A DNA stretch of 64,000 bases from Desulfosudis oleivorans (GCA_020723325.1 DYJD01000009.1:162776-226775); one strand, 5' to 3'; shown: positions 1 to 9,883, numbered from the stretch's first letter. Made by a program: numbers and translations. The notes: a model not told the origin generated them from the letters alone.

Positions 1-477
1 CGGCGAGTCCGTTGCTTTTTTTCCGTTGAGGGACAAAGCCGTAATGTTGTCGTGAAGCTCGCGGATGACCGATTCGGCTGTATCGCCGCCGCTGCGGATG
101 ATGGTTTTGATGTAGAGCCCCTGCTGATCCTGGAGCAAGTTGACCTTCACCTTGCCGGCAGAAAGCAAGGCCGCGGCTTTGCGCACATCCTCTTTATCAA
201 TGGTGTCCAGAACTTCCAGCTTGCGATGGGGATCGCCGCCCAGGGCGCCCAAGGCCGCGGCGGTGTCAAGACCTTTCAGTCCTCCAGTGCCCGGGATGGA
301 TACGGCCAGGCCGTTTTTGTAGATGTTAGGATCCACCCAGATCTCGATGGAACTGATTTTCTGTTTTTTCAGCAAAGAGGCGGCCGCGGCAGCGCATAGG
401 GCAATGGCCCCCGGCTCGGTGCAACCCAGGGCCGGCGCTACTTGGATTTTCAGGATGTCTTTTGCGGTGAACAGCAT
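1..477 (-). CDS. UPF0597 / L-cysteine desulfidase-like protein, partial
   Basis: Only the N-terminal 159 codons are inside the window; the gene runs off the left edge. The translation begins MLFTAKDILKIQVAPALGCT and continues with EPGAIAL, the CTEP signature that opens the UPF0597 (serine dehydratase alpha-like, CyuA/YhaM) family, whose members are about 430 residues and include L-cysteine desulfidases. Start chosen at 477 because AAGGA lies 8 bases upstream; an in-frame ATG at 486 sits too close to it. It is the last visible gene of a minus-strand group with cysteine synthase two genes upstream, so a role in cysteine or sulfide balance is plausible. Substrate is inferred only. Confidence 0.8.
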   Translation of the reverse strand, partial: MLFTAKDILKIQVAPALGCTEPGAIALCAAAAASLLKKQKISSIEIWVDPNIYKNGLAVSIPGTGGLKGLDTAAALGALGGDPHRKLEVLDTIDKEDVRKAAALLSAGKVKVNLLQDQQGLYIKTIIRSGGDTAESVIRELHDNITALSLNGKKATDSP

Positions 478-520
478 TGGTGTCATCCTTTCCCGAATAA
501 AAAGCGGAATGGCCCAAGCC

Positions 521-1150
521 TCAGTGGCCGGCGAAAAACCACCAGAAAAATTTATAAGCCGGGATGAAAATGGGCTTTAAAATCATGGAGAGAATGGGAA
601 TGTTCAAAGCCCATTCAGCCAGCATCATGCCCATGAAAATCATTGGAACCACTTTCATGCTGCGGACATAGCGCTGTAGCGGTTCACCACTGAGAACCGC
701 CATGACGATGCGGGAGCCGTCCAGGGGATAAATCGGCAGCAGGTTGAAAACCGCCAGGCCGATGTTGATGCTGAAAAGAATGCTGAGAAAAGTCGCCAAT
801 CCCGTGTCAAGGGTGCTGATGCCCAAACGAAAACACAGGCCGGTCACGGCAGCCAAGGCTATGTTGGCCAAAGGACCGGCCGCGGCCACAATGCCCATAT
901 CCCGTTTGGGATTGTATAGATTGCGTGAATCCACCGGAACCGGCTTGGCCCAGCCGAATGGCCCGAACAGCAGCATGGCGGCTCCCAGCAAATCCAAATG
1001 GGCCAGGGGGTTCAAAGTGATTCGGCCTTCTCTTTCCGCAGTATCGTCCCCCAACTGCCTGGCCGCATAAGCATGGGCCAGTTCGTGGATGGTGAGGGAC
1101 AACAGGATCGCCGGGATGCGCAATAGCATGAACAAAACATCTGAACCCAT
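521..1150 (-). CDS. Site-2 protease-type (M50) membrane metalloprotease
   Basis: A 209-residue polytopic membrane protein. The zinc-binding HELAH motif is at residues 22-26 inside the first membrane helix, and the second conserved site NLLPIYPLDGSR at 136-147 supplies the LDG aspartate. The short length without PDZ or CBS domain fits the compact FpbB/YwhC-type M50 subfamily of intramembrane proteases. Its ATG overlaps the cysK stop by one base (TGATG), so the two are translationally coupled. Substrate unknown; membrane-protein or anti-sigma cleavage is the general family role, not shown here. Confidence 0.88.
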   Translation of the reverse strand: MGSDVLFMLLRIPAILLSLTIHELAHAYAARQLGDDTAEREGRITLNPLAHLDLLGAAMLLFGPFGWAKPVPVDSRNLYNPKRDMGIVAAAGPLANIALAAVTGLCFRLGISTLDTGLATFLSILFSINIGLAVFNLLPIYPLDGSRIVMAVLSGEPLQRYVRSMKVVPMIFMGMMLAEWALNIPILSMILKPIFIPAYKFFWWFFAGH

Positions 1151-2085
1151 CAGGTCGGGCTTTCTTTTAAAAAAAGGTCTGTGCTGATATAGCGCTCGCC
1201 GGTGCTCGGCAGAATGACCACGATCTGTCTACCCTGGTTCTCTTCCTCCCGGGCCACCTGCAAGGCCGCCCAAACAGCGGCACCGGAGGAAATCCCGCAC
1301 AAGAGTCCTTCCATGGCGGCCAGCTTGCGGGCGGTATCAAAGGCATTGTCATTGCTCACGGTAATGATTCGATCAATGACGGCGGTATTGAGCACGGCCG
1401 GCACAAAGCCGGCGCCGATGCCCTGGATCTTGTGGGGTCCGGGGCTCCCGCCCGACAGTACCGGGGAAGCTTCCGGCTCCACGGCCACGGCCTTGAAGCC
1501 GGGCTTGCGGGCTTTCAACACTTCGGATACCCCGGTGATGGTTCCGCCCGTACCGACCCCGGACACAAAAATATCCACTTTACCGGCGCTGTCCTGCCAG
1601 ATCTCCTCGGCAGTGGTTTGACGATGGATGGCCGGATTGGCCGGATTGGAAAACTGATCCGGCATAAAGGCATTCTGGGTTTCCGCCAAAATTTCCTTGG
1701 CTTTGGCAATGGCCCCTTTCATGCCGTCCTTGCCGGGGGTCAGAATCAACTTGGCGCCCAGGTGGGCCAGCAGTTTTCTGCGTTCCTGGCTCATGGTCTC
1801 CGGCATGGTGAGAATCAGGGGGTATTGCTTCACGGCGCAGACAAAGGCCAGGGCCAGTCCGGTATTGCCGCTGGTGGGTTCCACGATGGTGGTGCCCGGC
1901 CTGATCCGGCCGTCGGCTTCGGCCGCCTCGATCATGGCTTTGCCGATGCGGTCTTTAACGCTGCCCAAAGGATTCTGGAATTCCAGCTTGGCATAGATTT
2001 CCGCCTTGGCCCCTTGGGCAATGCGATTCAGCCGCACCAAGGGAGTACTTCCGATGATCTGGGTAACATTGGCATGTTGTTTCAT
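1150..2085 (-). CDS. cysK: Cysteine synthase (O-acetylserine sulfhydrylase)
   Basis: A 311-residue PLP enzyme that makes cysteine from O-acetylserine and sulfide in the cytoplasm. Visible hallmarks: GSVKDR with the Schiff-base lysine at K44, the TSGNTG substrate loop at 71-76, and the GTGGTITG phosphate-binding glycine loop near residue 175. Length is normal for CysK/CysM. The start at 2085 is preceded by GGAGGA with 7-base spacing, better than an in-frame ATG 15 bases upstream. It is followed directly by the M50 protease and preceded by the MOSC gene at a short gap, suggesting one transcript. Confidence 0.95.
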   Translation of the reverse strand: MKQHANVTQIIGSTPLVRLNRIAQGAKAEIYAKLEFQNPLGSVKDRIGKAMIEAAEADGRIRPGTTIVEPTSGNTGLALAFVCAVKQYPLILTMPETMSQERRKLLAHLGAKLILTPGKDGMKGAIAKAKEILAETQNAFMPDQFSNPANPAIHRQTTAEEIWQDSAGKVDIFVSGVGTGGTITGVSEVLKARKPGFKAVAVEPEASPVLSGGSPGPHKIQGIGAGFVPAVLNTAVIDRIITVSNDNAFDTARKLAAMEGLLCGISSGAAVWAALQVAREEENQGRQIVVILPSTGERYISTDLFLKESPT

Positions 2086-2103
2086 GGAGCAATCCTCCAA
2101 ACT

Positions 2104-2571
2104 TTAGTCACTTTCTTTATTTATTATCTGTATCGAGTCCCCCACCCGGATCAACCCGCCTGCCAGCACCCGGCCGAACACCCCTTCCCGGGGCATGATG
2201 CAATCGCCGGCCTGGTAGTAGATGGCACACTTATTGTGGCATTCCTTGCCGATCTGGGTGATCTCCACCCGGGCCGTTTCTCCCAGGCGCAATTGGGTGC
2301 CCACGGGCAGGGCTTTCCAATCCACCCCGGTGGTGGCGATGTTTTCGGCAAAATCGCCGAAGCCCACGTCCAAGCCCTTTTCACGGGCGGCTGCAATGTT
2401 TTCGTAAGACAAAAAACTCACCTGACGATGCCAGGTGCCGGCATGGGCATCTCCTTTAAGACCATGCTCGACGATCAGCTCGGCCTCGGGCACGGTCTGC
2501 TTGCGGGTGCCTTTTTTCTTGCTCACGGCAATCGCTACGATTTCAATGTTTTTTTGTTCCAAAATTCCCAT
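2104..2571 (-). CDS. MOSC domain protein
   Basis: 155 residues, essentially one MOSC domain (molybdenum cofactor sulfurase C-terminal family). Visible family features: GLKGDAHAG at about residues 34-42, RQVSFLSYE shortly after, and the conserved cysteine in ECHNKCAIY and DCIMPREGVFGRV. Stand-alone MOSC proteins are linked to molybdopterin sulfuration or sulfur carrier chemistry. It precedes cysK by about 18 bases, consistent with a sulfur-related unit. The start is uncertain: the ATG at 2571 has AGG immediately adjacent and no well-spaced ribosome site; a TTG about 12 bases inside is possible. Confidence 0.85.
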   Translation of the reverse strand: MGILEQKNIEIVAIAVSKKKGTRKQTVPEAELIVEHGLKGDAHAGTWHRQVSFLSYENIAAAREKGLDVGFGDFAENIATTGVDWKALPVGTQLRLGETARVEITQIGKECHNKCAIYYQAGDCIMPREGVFGRVLAGGLIRVGDSIQIINKESD

Positions 2572-2794
2572 CCTGAAAATTCTTTATCTATCCCGCCACT
2601 CGTATCCCGTATCCCGCATTCTCCCAAAACCTCCAGCCCGGAAGGCCTTAATCTACCTTATTTGCATTCTGCTTGCAACAGATTCCATTGAATTTCGTCC
2701 AGTGTCCTGATACAGTAATCCAAGCAACTTTGCCTTAATTCCCAATCGTTTTGCACTGGCTGGGCAAAGCGGGCATTGGTTGCTGTTACGGTCA

Positions 2795-2820
2795 GATCGC
2801 AACTTGGAGCCGCTCCCACA
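2795..2820 (-). repeat. REP-like hairpin repeat, degenerate copy
   Basis: On the minus strand this reads TGTGGGAGCGGCTCCAAG followed by TTGCGATC, a degenerate copy of the GTGGGAGCGGCTTCCAGC element seen intact near 44379 and 47711. It lies just upstream of the acyl-CoA synthetase and shows that translated reading frame here is not real coding sequence. Confidence 0.65.
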
Positions 2821-2845
2821 AAGGGGGCTGACTGAAAAGCTAATC

Positions 2846-5275
2846 ATGGCCATGAAAAAAATCAACAAGGAGCGCGGCGTGGACATCTATGTTGATTTCA
2901 AATCCATTACCGGCCTGTTCTTCCAGGCGGAACAAGAAAACCGCCGATTTCTGTTCGAGCATGAAGTTTACGAGCTGCTGCGGCTTTCCGGTGCGGAAAC
3001 ACCGCCCCGCTTCTTCTTGCTGGCCAAGGACGCCCGCCTGAATCCGGATCAGTTGACTGCGTTGCCGGGAACGGAAGTGATCATCAAGGTGGTATCGCCA
3101 TTCATCACCCATAAAAGCGATGTGGGCGGCGTACGCATCACCAAAAAAGACCCGGAAAAAATTCTTTCCGCCATCCGGGCCATGCAATATGAAATCCCGG
3201 CTGCTTATACCCAAATGCTGGAGAGGAACCCACAGCTTACACCGCCTGTATACCAGGGATTGAAAGGAACCGCGCTGTCATCCGCAGTCGCTCAGGATAT
3301 CAAGGGCATGCTCATCTGCCAATATATCCAGGATGTCACTGCGGAATTCGGCCATGAGCTGATCGTGAGCCTGAGAAGAACCAGGGAATTCGGCATGATC
3401 ATCACTGCCGGGCTAGGCGGAACCGACACGGAACTTTACGCCGAAAACCTGAAAAAAGGTCAGGCGGCCGTGGTGGCTTCCACGATCATGACCGACGGCC
3501 CCTCTTTTTTCAACCTCTTTAAGCAAACCATTTCCTATAAGACCTTGGCCGGCCTGACCCGCGGGCATAAGCGGGTGGTCACGGACGAACAATTGCTGGA
3601 ATGCTTTTCCGCCTTCATTGCCCTGGGCAATCATTTTTCCCCTTTGAATCCGGACGCCGGATTTGTGATTGAAGAACTGGAAATCAATCCCTTCGGCTTT
3701 GCCGAATACCTGATGCTGCCCCTGGACGGTCACTGCCGCTTTTCCAAACCCCAGGCCCTTGCTGTTCCAAGTCCCATTGCCAAAATTCACAACCTGCTCC
3801 ATCCCAAGGACATCGCCATCATCGGTGTTTCGCGCCAAACCATGAATGTGGGCCGCATCATTCTCCAAAACATTCTGGCCAATGGTTTTAATCCTGCCCA
3901 TGTTCACATCATCCACCCCACGGCCGACAACATCCAAGGGCTGCCGGTGGTGCCCGCCCTTGGCGACTTGAAAATCAAGGTGGATCTCCTGGTGCTGGCC
4001 GTGGAGGCGGAGCAGGTACCGGAACTGGTGCATCAGATCATCAGTCGGGACGCGGCTGAAACCGTTCTGTTGATTCCAGGGGGCTTGGGCGAAAAAAAAG
4101 GCAGCACCGGCCGCAGCCGGGACATTGAAGAAGCCATCCGCGCCTCCCGGAGCCTGCCGGGCGGCGGCCCTTTGTTTGTGGGCGGCAACAGTTTGGGGGT
4201 CCTGTCCCACCCTGGAAAATACGACACCTTTTTCATTCCAGAGGACAAGCTTCCCAAGCACCGCGGCGACCATCCCCGCACCAGCGCCTTTATCAGCCAG
4301 AGCGGGGCATATATGATCACCCGCATGAGCAAACTTTCGTTTCTGGACCCGGCCTATGCGGTTTCCATCGGCAATCAGATCGATATGACCGCCGGGGAAA
4401 TGATTCACTTCATCAATCAGATGGATCAAATTCAAACCATCGCATCCTATATGGAAGGATTTCGCGATTTGGACGGCCTGAATTTCGCCCAGGCCATCCG
4501 CGCAGCGGTGCTGAACAACAAGGACGTGATTTTCTACAAGGCCGGCAGAACCCCGGAAGGCAAGGACGCCATGTCCGGCCACACCGCCTCCCTGGCCAGT
4601 GATTATATGGTCTGCGAGGCCTGTGTTGGCCAGGCCGGGGCCATGGTGGCCGGCACCTTCACTGCCTTTGAAGGGCTTTTCCGGCTTTCGGCCGCCCTGC
4701 GCGGAAAAACCATCGCCGGCAACCGGCTGGCCGCGGTGAGCAACGCCGGTTATGAATCCGTGGGCATTGCCGACAATATTCTGGGGGAAGACTACCGCCT
4801 GGAAATGGCCCCCCTTACGCCGGACACCCGTAAGGCCCTGAAAGAAATTTTAGCCGCCGCCGGGCTGGCCCAACTGGTGGACGTGAACAATCCCATGGAT
4901 CTAACCCCCATGGCTACCGCCGCGGTCTATGAAGCCGTCATTGAAGCCCTGCTCCAGGATGATACCACGGATGCGGTCATTGGCGCCCTGGTGCCCTTGA
5001 CCCCTCTGCTGCAAACCCTGCCGCCCAAGGTTTCACCGGCGCCCCCATTGCCGGACGAAAGTTTAGCCGGGCGCATCACCAAGCTGGCGGCGGGTTTTCA
5101 AAAGCCTTTGATCATCGTGGTGGACAGCGGCCCCTTGTACGACCCCCTGGCTGAAGCTTTCCATGCCGGTGGTCTGCCCATTTTCCGCTCCGCTGATCAG
5201 GCTGTCTGGGTCCTGGGCAAATATATTCATGGCCGCCTGAAAGCCCGGCAGATCATTCGCGACACATCGACTTGA
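2846..5275 (+). CDS. ADP-forming acetate/acyl-CoA ligase (beta-alpha fusion)
   Basis: About 809 residues. The N-terminal third is an ATP-grasp domain of the acetyl-CoA synthetase beta subunit type (EHEVYELLRLSGAETP near residue 35; VVSPFITHKSDVGGV near 78), followed by a CoA-binding Rossmann domain (HPKDIAIIGVSRQ) and two succinyl-CoA-ligase-like flavodoxin domains. The phosphohistidine is probably the H of SGHTASLASD. Such enzymes interconvert acyl-CoA plus ADP with acid plus ATP. Domain order is ATP-grasp first, the reverse of many fused ADP-forming ligases. Start is uncertain: ATG at 2846 or 2852 has poor upstream signal, whereas GTG at 2879 has AAGGAG at ideal 6-base spacing; the sequence upstream of 2846 is a REP-like repeat. 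Confidence 0.9.
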   Translation: MAMKKINKERGVDIYVDFKSITGLFFQAEQENRRFLFEHEVYELLRLSGAETPPRFFLLAKDARLNPDQLTALPGTEVIIKVVSPFITHKSDVGGVRITKKDPEKILSAIRAMQYEIPAAYTQMLERNPQLTPPVYQGLKGTALSSAVAQDIKGMLICQYIQDVTAEFGHELIVSLRRTREFGMIITAGLGGTDTELYAENLKKGQAAVVASTIMTDGPSFFNLFKQTISYKTLAGLTRGHKRVVTDEQLLECFSAFIALGNHFSPLNPDAGFVIEELEINPFGFAEYLMLPLDGHCRFSKPQALAVPSPIAKIHNLLHPKDIAIIGVSRQTMNVGRIILQNILANGFNPAHVHIIHPTADNIQGLPVVPALGDLKIKVDLLVLAVEAEQVPELVHQIISRDAAETVLLIPGGLGEKKGSTGRSRDIEEAIRASRSLPGGGPLFVGGNSLGVLSHPGKYDTFFIPEDKLPKHRGDHPRTSAFISQSGAYMITRMSKLSFLDPAYAVSIGNQIDMTAGEMIHFINQMDQIQTIASYMEGFRDLDGLNFAQAIRAAVLNNKDVIFYKAGRTPEGKDAMSGHTASLASDYMVCEACVGQAGAMVAGTFTAFEGLFRLSAALRGKTIAGNRLAAVSNAGYESVGIADNILGEDYRLEMAPLTPDTRKALKEILAAAGLAQLVDVNNPMDLTPMATAAVYEAVIEALLQDDTTDAVIGALVPLTPLLQTLPPKVSPAPPLPDESLAGRITKLAAGFQKPLIIVVDSGPLYDPLAEAFHAGGLPIFRSADQAVWVLGKYIHGRLKARQIIRDTST

Positions 5276-5323
5276 CAGATTTGATTATTACCGAGCCTTG
5301 AATTTAAATATAAGGAGTTCGTG

Positions 5324-6817
5324 ATGGCAGAGGAAATACAAGCGAAAAACAAACGGCGGAAAAAAGTCCTGTTCTTCAATACGATTCTGATCTTGATCAG
5401 CTTTATCGCCACGCTGATGTCCACACTTTTGGTCAAACTGGCCGGTTTATCCAGCATAACCCATGGTCAGATTATTTTTTTATTTTTGGTTTCCGCAGGT
5501 GTGATGGCCTTGTATCTGATCGGCATCCGTTCCCTGACGGAAGTCACCAAAAGCACCGCCAATACCATTTTCTTTTCCCAATATATATTCTGGTTGTTGT
5601 TATATGTGGTCTGGGTTTTTTGGCTCAATGAGGCCCGCACCATGGGCCTTTTTTTCGCCATCCTGGGTCTTTGCTTTCTGATCGCCAGTTCCAATCTGCT
5701 TTGGTCGCTTTCCATCTCCATCATGCTGCCGCTTCTCCATCTCGGCGCGGCCTACACCGGTATTTATCATTTTCATCAAAGCGGCTCAATGAAACAGGAT
5801 TTCTTCTATACCCTCTGTTTTCTTCCTTCGGCAATACTGATATCTTATCTCGCAGAGCAGTTCGGCCGGCAAAAAAAGGAGATTCTGAAAGCCAAAACCC
5901 ATGCGGAAGAAACCAGGGATTCCCTGGGGGCACTTATCAAGAATGTAAGCCAAAAAATCGAAACCTTGAATTCCGCTTCAGAAGGATTGCTGGGCCTGTC
6001 CAAAAAAATGAATTCCACCACGGATGAAATTGCGGCCAAATCCATGGAAGTGACCTCGTCTTCTAAAGATATGAGTACCAATATCAATTCCGTGGCCGAT
6101 TCCATGAACGAGACTTCAGACCGTATCGGTATGATTGCCACCTCCATTGAGGAAATGACTTCCACCATCAACGAAATTTCCCAGCATTCCGGCAAGGCCC
6201 AGGACATATCCAGCCAGGCCGTAAACCAGTCCATCGTGGTCTCCCAAAAAGTGGAGGACCTGGGCAAGGTCGCCCAGGAGATCGGCAACATCACCGAGGT
6301 GATCTCGGAAATTTCAGAGCAGACCAATCTGCTGGCTTTAAACGCCACCATCGAGGCGGCCCGGGCCGGTGAGGCCGGCAAGGGCTTTGCTGTCGTGGCC
6401 AATGAAATCAAGGAACTGGCCCGGCAAACGGCCCACGCCACTCTTAAAATCAAAGAGCAAATCAAGAGCATTCAAGGCACCACCGCCACAACGGCAAATG
6501 AAATCGCCGGCATTATGAAGATCATCAATGAAGTCAACGATATAATTTCCTCCATCGCCATGGCCATCAGCGAGCAGTCCTCCACCACTCGGGAAGTGGC
6601 CGACAATGTGGCCCAGACTTCCATGGGAATATCAGAAGTCAATAAAACGGCTGTCAGTGGCTCCAAATTCGCTACAGAAATCGCCAAGGCCATATCGGAA
6701 GTAAATGAGGATGTGGGCCGGATATCAGAGAGCAGCTCCCATGTAAACCAAAGCGCCGTCACCTTGGCGGAACTGGCCCAAGGCCTCAGCCGACTGACCC
6801 AGGAGTTCGTCAAGTAA
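5324..6817 (+). CDS. Methyl-accepting chemotaxis protein
   Basis: 497 residues. The N-terminal 190 residues form about six hydrophobic helices with very short loops, so there is no periplasmic ligand domain; sensing would be intramembrane or cytosolic. No clear HAMP domain separates this from the coiled-coil signalling region. The hairpin tip is visible as [21 protein letters not shown] followed by [15 protein letters not shown], the CheW/CheA-contact core. A possible ribosome site AAGGAG precedes the GTG/ATG pair at 5321/5324. It ends 1 base before mutY, so the two may be co-transcribed. Ligand unknown. Confidence 0.93.
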   Translation: MAEEIQAKNKRRKKVLFFNTILILISFIATLMSTLLVKLAGLSSITHGQIIFLFLVSAGVMALYLIGIRSLTEVTKSTANTIFFSQYIFWLLLYVVWVFWLNEARTMGLFFAILGLCFLIASSNLLWSLSISIMLPLLHLGAAYTGIYHFHQSGSMKQDFFYTLCFLPSAILISYLAEQFGRQKKEILKAKTHAEETRDSLGALIKNVSQKIETLNSASEGLLGLSKKMNSTTDEIAAKSMEVTSSSKDMSTNINSVADSMNETSDRIGMIATSIEEMTSTINEISQHSGKAQDISSQAVNQSIVVSQKVEDLGKVAQEIGNITEVISEISEQTNLLALNATIEAARAGEAGKGFAVVANEIKELARQTAHATLKIKEQIKSIQGTTATTANEIAGIMKIINEVNDIISSIAMAISEQSSTTREVADNVAQTSMGISEVNKTAVSGSKFATEIAKAISEVNEDVGRISESSSHVNQSAVTLAELAQGLSRLTQEFVK

Positions 6818-6818
6818 G

Positions 6819-7919
6819 TTGGAAAAACAGGCTCTTGAAAAGCTGCGGCACGCCCTTTTGGCCTGGTATGCTGCTGAAAACCGCCGCCTTCCCTGGCGGC
6901 AGAGCAGTGATCCTTATGCTATCTGGGTTTCGGAAATCATGCTGCAGCAGACCCGGGTGGAAACCGTGATCCCCTACTACCAACGCTTTCTGGGACGTTT
7001 TCCCCAAATCCACACCCTGGCCCGGGCCGATTTGGAAACCGTTCTGAAACTGTGGGAGGGGCTTGGTTATTATGCCCGGGCCCGCAACCTGCACAAAGCT
7101 GCCGGGATCGTATGCCGGGAACATGGTGGAAGACTGCCTGAAGATCCGGAGCAGCTCCGCCGTCTTCCAGGTATAGGTGACTATATTGCCGCAGCCTTGG
7201 CAAGCATCGCTTTCGGCCGGCCGGCGGCGGTGGTGGACGGGAATGTCAAGCGCGTCCTGGCCCGCCTCTTTATGGAAAAAGCCGCGGTGAATGATTCTGC
7301 CGCCAAGCAGCGTTTTATGCGCCTTGCGGATGAAATCCTGGATCGCCATAATCCCGGCCAATTCAACCAGGCCATGATGGAGCTTGGACAAAGGATCTGC
7401 ACTCCCCGCAATCCGGTTTGCCCTGTTTGTCCCATCCAGGCTTTTTGCCGGGCCTTTCAGGAACAGTCCGTCGCCGACTTTCCCCGACGGCTCCCAAGCA
7501 AAATACCTCCTTTGCGCAAAATGGTCTTCGTTCTGATCGCGCGGGAAGACCGTTTCTTGATCATCCGCCGTCCCAATCAAGGGCTTTTGGGGGGACTTTG
7601 GGAATTGCCCGGACAAGAATTCCAGGGAAGAAAAATCAGTCCGGAAAAAATGGCGGAATCGGTTCGAGGCCTGACGGGCCTGATCGTCACAACCCCGAAA
7701 CTCTTGGGAAACGTCCGCCACGCCTATACCCATTTCCGGGTTTCCGCCGATCTGTATTGCTGCCGTTATCTTGAAGGTCGGATAGTTCTGGCCGGCCACA
7801 CGGCTTATCAGTGGATTCATCCAGACGAATCAAGCCGCTATGCTTTCCATAAACTGATTCACAAAATGGGGGGAATGGTTACTGAATGCGGGATCACAAA
7901 GTTTTTCATTAACCGTTAG
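6819..7919 (+). CDS. mutY: A/G-specific adenine DNA glycosylase
   Basis: 366 residues. Removes adenine mispaired with 8-oxoguanine. Visible: helix-hairpin-helix LPGIGDYIAAA, catalytic-region VVDGNVKRVLARL with its conserved Asp, EIMLQQTRVETV with the catalytic Glu, and the four-cysteine iron-sulfur loop CTPRNPVCPVCPIQAFC. The C-terminal third is the NUDIX-like 8-oxoG recognition domain (FLIIRRPNQGLLGGLWELPG). TTG start at 6819, one base after the chemoreceptor stop, with AGGAG 12 bases upstream. The last codons run into an inverted repeat. Confidence 0.95.
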   Translation: MEKQALEKLRHALLAWYAAENRRLPWRQSSDPYAIWVSEIMLQQTRVETVIPYYQRFLGRFPQIHTLARADLETVLKLWEGLGYYARARNLHKAAGIVCREHGGRLPEDPEQLRRLPGIGDYIAAALASIAFGRPAAVVDGNVKRVLARLFMEKAAVNDSAAKQRFMRLADEILDRHNPGQFNQAMMELGQRICTPRNPVCPVCPIQAFCRAFQEQSVADFPRRLPSKIPPLRKMVFVLIAREDRFLIIRRPNQGLLGGLWELPGQEFQGRKISPEKMAESVRGLTGLIVTTPKLLGNVRHAYTHFRVSADLYCCRYLEGRIVLAGHTAYQWIHPDESSRYAFHKLIHKMGGMVTECGITKFFINR

Positions 7920-8003
7920 CAATCAGCAATTGATTATTAGTTATTCGCTGTTTTTGCGGGTTTTAACGATTAATAATCAATTGATAACGGTTAATTGTTA
8001 ATG
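7908..8003. repeat. AT-rich inverted repeat at the end of mutY
   Basis: Left arm (about 7908-7943) contains TTAACCGTTA and CAATTGATTATTAGTTA; right arm (about 7963-8003) contains TTAACGATTAATAATCAATTG and ATAACGGTTAA, its imperfect reverse complement. The arms are separated by about 20 bases including TTTTTGCGGG. It overlaps the mutY stop codon. It may act as a bidirectional terminator or be a small palindromic mobile remnant; no coding capacity. Confidence 0.6.
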
Positions 8004-8029
8004 AAAAGACAGTGCGTTTCCCTTGCTGC

Positions 8030-8287
8030 CCCCAAGACCCAATGCGATGGCCTTGCCGTAGGGGCGGTTCGCGAACCGCCCCTAACCATCAGCTGGAAGT
8101 CCCGACCTTTCCTGCCGGCGAATCGCCTTTGGGAGAAAAGCGGGGTGAAAAAAAAGGAAAAAAACTCGATACCGACCCCGACCCCGAGAGGCTAGATGGC
8201 AGAGGTAAAATCCAATCACGAATCGCTTGGATAAAAGTTTGGTAATTAATGGCTGCATATTCCGCGTCAAGTTTACATGCGATTCCT
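8030..8287 (+). repeat. Dispersed promoter-proximal repeat, copy A
   Basis: First of three copies in the window. It contains a perfect 24-base palindrome at 8060-8083 (half-site AGGGGCGGTTCG), then TCGATACCGACCCCGACCCC, GATGGCAGAG, CACGAATCGCTT, GGTAATTAATGGCTGCATAT and ends in AAGTTTACATGCGATTCC. Compared with copies B and C it has an internal deletion between CGAATCGCTT and the AATTAATGG block. Its end lies 20 bases upstream of a perfect -35 box. The stretch 7920-8445 holds no gene. Confidence 0.75.
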
Positions 8288-8306
8288 TGAGCAGCGGCCT
8301 TTTCCC

Positions 8307-8335
8307 TTGACAGCCCGACTCGTTTTGCCTATAAT
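8307..8335 (+). promoter_or_regulatory. Perfect sigma-70 promoter
   Basis: TTGACA at 8307-8312, a 17-base spacer and TATAAT at 8330-8335: both hexamers match consensus exactly. It lies about 110 bases upstream of the FadL-type gene start and 20 bases downstream of repeat copy A. Confidence 0.85.
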
Positions 8336-8445
8336 CTTTTTCAAATCAAACAATTCCCTTTTCATACCCCAATTTGTTTTCCGGTAGGAAAACAAACGCA
8401 GAACTATTTGAATCATCCATCATAATCGAAATTCAGGGAGGATCT

Positions 8446-9843
8446 ATGCGGCCGGACCGAAATGCCTTCAAAAAATCCTTAGCGTTTTTTTTGCTTGCGG
8501 CGATTTTATCGTATCTCGCTCTCGCGGGCCGAGCCGAGGCCCTCATCATCGGGTCCGACATGTGGGGTATCGACTTCCGCTTCAACAATCCCGGCGCCCG
8601 GGCCAATGCCATGGGCGGCGCCTTCATCGGTCTGGCGGACGATGCTACGGCGGCCTATGCCAATCCGGCCGGGTTGACTATCCTGGACAAACCGGAACTG
8701 TCACTTGAATACAAAGCCTCGGACAACAAGGTGATCATCGAGGATGACCGCGGCCAAACCGATTACAAGAATAAACTGAACGGCGCCTCCTTTATCAGCT
8801 TTGTATATCCCTCGGATAAAATCACAGTCGCTGTTTTTCAACATAAATTAATGGACATTAATAGCAAATTCGAATTTTGGGCAAGAAGCAATCGCTCGAC
8901 GCCCTTTCCCGGTGAAAAGCCTCCGACAACAACACCGACGACCCCGCCGGCAAACGGCGGCACCACGCCCCCCACGCCCACTGATCCAGGCACAGGACCT
9001 GCTGATCCAGGCACAGGCCCGGCCGATCCGCCCGGGGAACAAACCACCTATTCCAAGCAGAAGATCAATATTGAAATGGATGTCGATACATACGGCATAG
9101 GTGTGGGTGTCAAGCTGGCGAAATCGTTTTCATTGGGTATGGCCGTGGGATTCGACCAACTGGATTATTACATGGAACTCCGCAATCGAAAAATGAGCAA
9201 CAACCAGGATATCAACGACCGGCTGCTGGTGATAAACGACAACGATACTGCCGAACACTACACCTTTTCCTGTCTGTGGAACCCCATCGGCAACCTGAAT
9301 ATCGGCGCGGTCTACCGCTTATCACCCAAATTCAATGTGCGGGTTACGGAAAACCAATATAATGAAACCGATCAAACCTTCACCACTTCCTGGGATCGTG
9401 AAACCAAAGTGAAACTCCCGGACAGTTACGGCCTGGGGCTTTCCTATCGTTTTTTATCCAATTATACCGTTGCGGTGGACGCCGATTATGTGGAATATTC
9501 CGATCTTTCCGATGACGTCATTGAGGGCACTGACGGTAAGCGGGTCAAAGAGGTGGAAGCACCGGATAAGCTGGAAGTTCATGCCGGCTTCGAAGGCGCG
9601 TTCATTGCCTTTGACATCCCCATGGCCCTGCGTTGCGGCTATTACTACCGCCCGGGCCATCGCTTTGAATTCGTAGCCCAAAATCAGGAATTTCGAAAAA
9701 AACTGACCGCCGGGGAAGATGATCATATCTTCTCGCTGGGCTTCGGTCTGGTGCCCAATGAGCAATTCCAGCTTGATCTCGCGGCCAGCGCCGGTGAATT
9801 CGAGAAATCCGGAATTGTCTCCGTGGTATATCGGTTTAAATAG
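8446..9843 (+). CDS. OmpP1/FadL-family outer-membrane transporter
   Basis: 465 residues with a signal peptide (hydrophobic FFLLAAILSYLALAG then RAEA). The mature start has the FadL-type NPGARANAMGGAFIGLADDATAAYANPAG signature region (read as GARANAMGGA and ADDATAAYANPAG), and the protein ends in an aromatic residue pattern (VVYRFK) typical of outer-membrane barrels. An inserted loop near residues 160-200 is a Pro/Thr/Gly low-complexity stretch (TPTDPGTGPADPGTGPAD), probably surface exposed. Start at 8446 has GGGAGG 5 bases upstream. FadL homologues move long-chain fatty acids or other hydrophobic compounds. First gene of an operon with the caspase-like and DUF4384 genes, 40 bases before the former. 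Confidence 0.9.
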   Translation: MRPDRNAFKKSLAFFLLAAILSYLALAGRAEALIIGSDMWGIDFRFNNPGARANAMGGAFIGLADDATAAYANPAGLTILDKPELSLEYKASDNKVIIEDDRGQTDYKNKLNGASFISFVYPSDKITVAVFQHKLMDINSKFEFWARSNRSTPFPGEKPPTTTPTTPPANGGTTPPTPTDPGTGPADPGTGPADPPGEQTTYSKQKINIEMDVDTYGIGVGVKLAKSFSLGMAVGFDQLDYYMELRNRKMSNNQDINDRLLVINDNDTAEHYTFSCLWNPIGNLNIGAVYRLSPKFNVRVTENQYNETDQTFTTSWDRETKVKLPDSYGLGLSYRFLSNYTVAVDADYVEYSDLSDDVIEGTDGKRVKEVEAPDKLEVHAGFEGAFIAFDIPMALRCGYYYRPGHRFEFVAQNQEFRKKLTAGEDDHIFSLGFGLVPNEQFQLDLAASAGEFEKSGIVSVVYRFK

Positions 9844-9883
9844 CCTCTCCGTGTTTATCCGGACCTGAAAGAGGTACAGCCCC

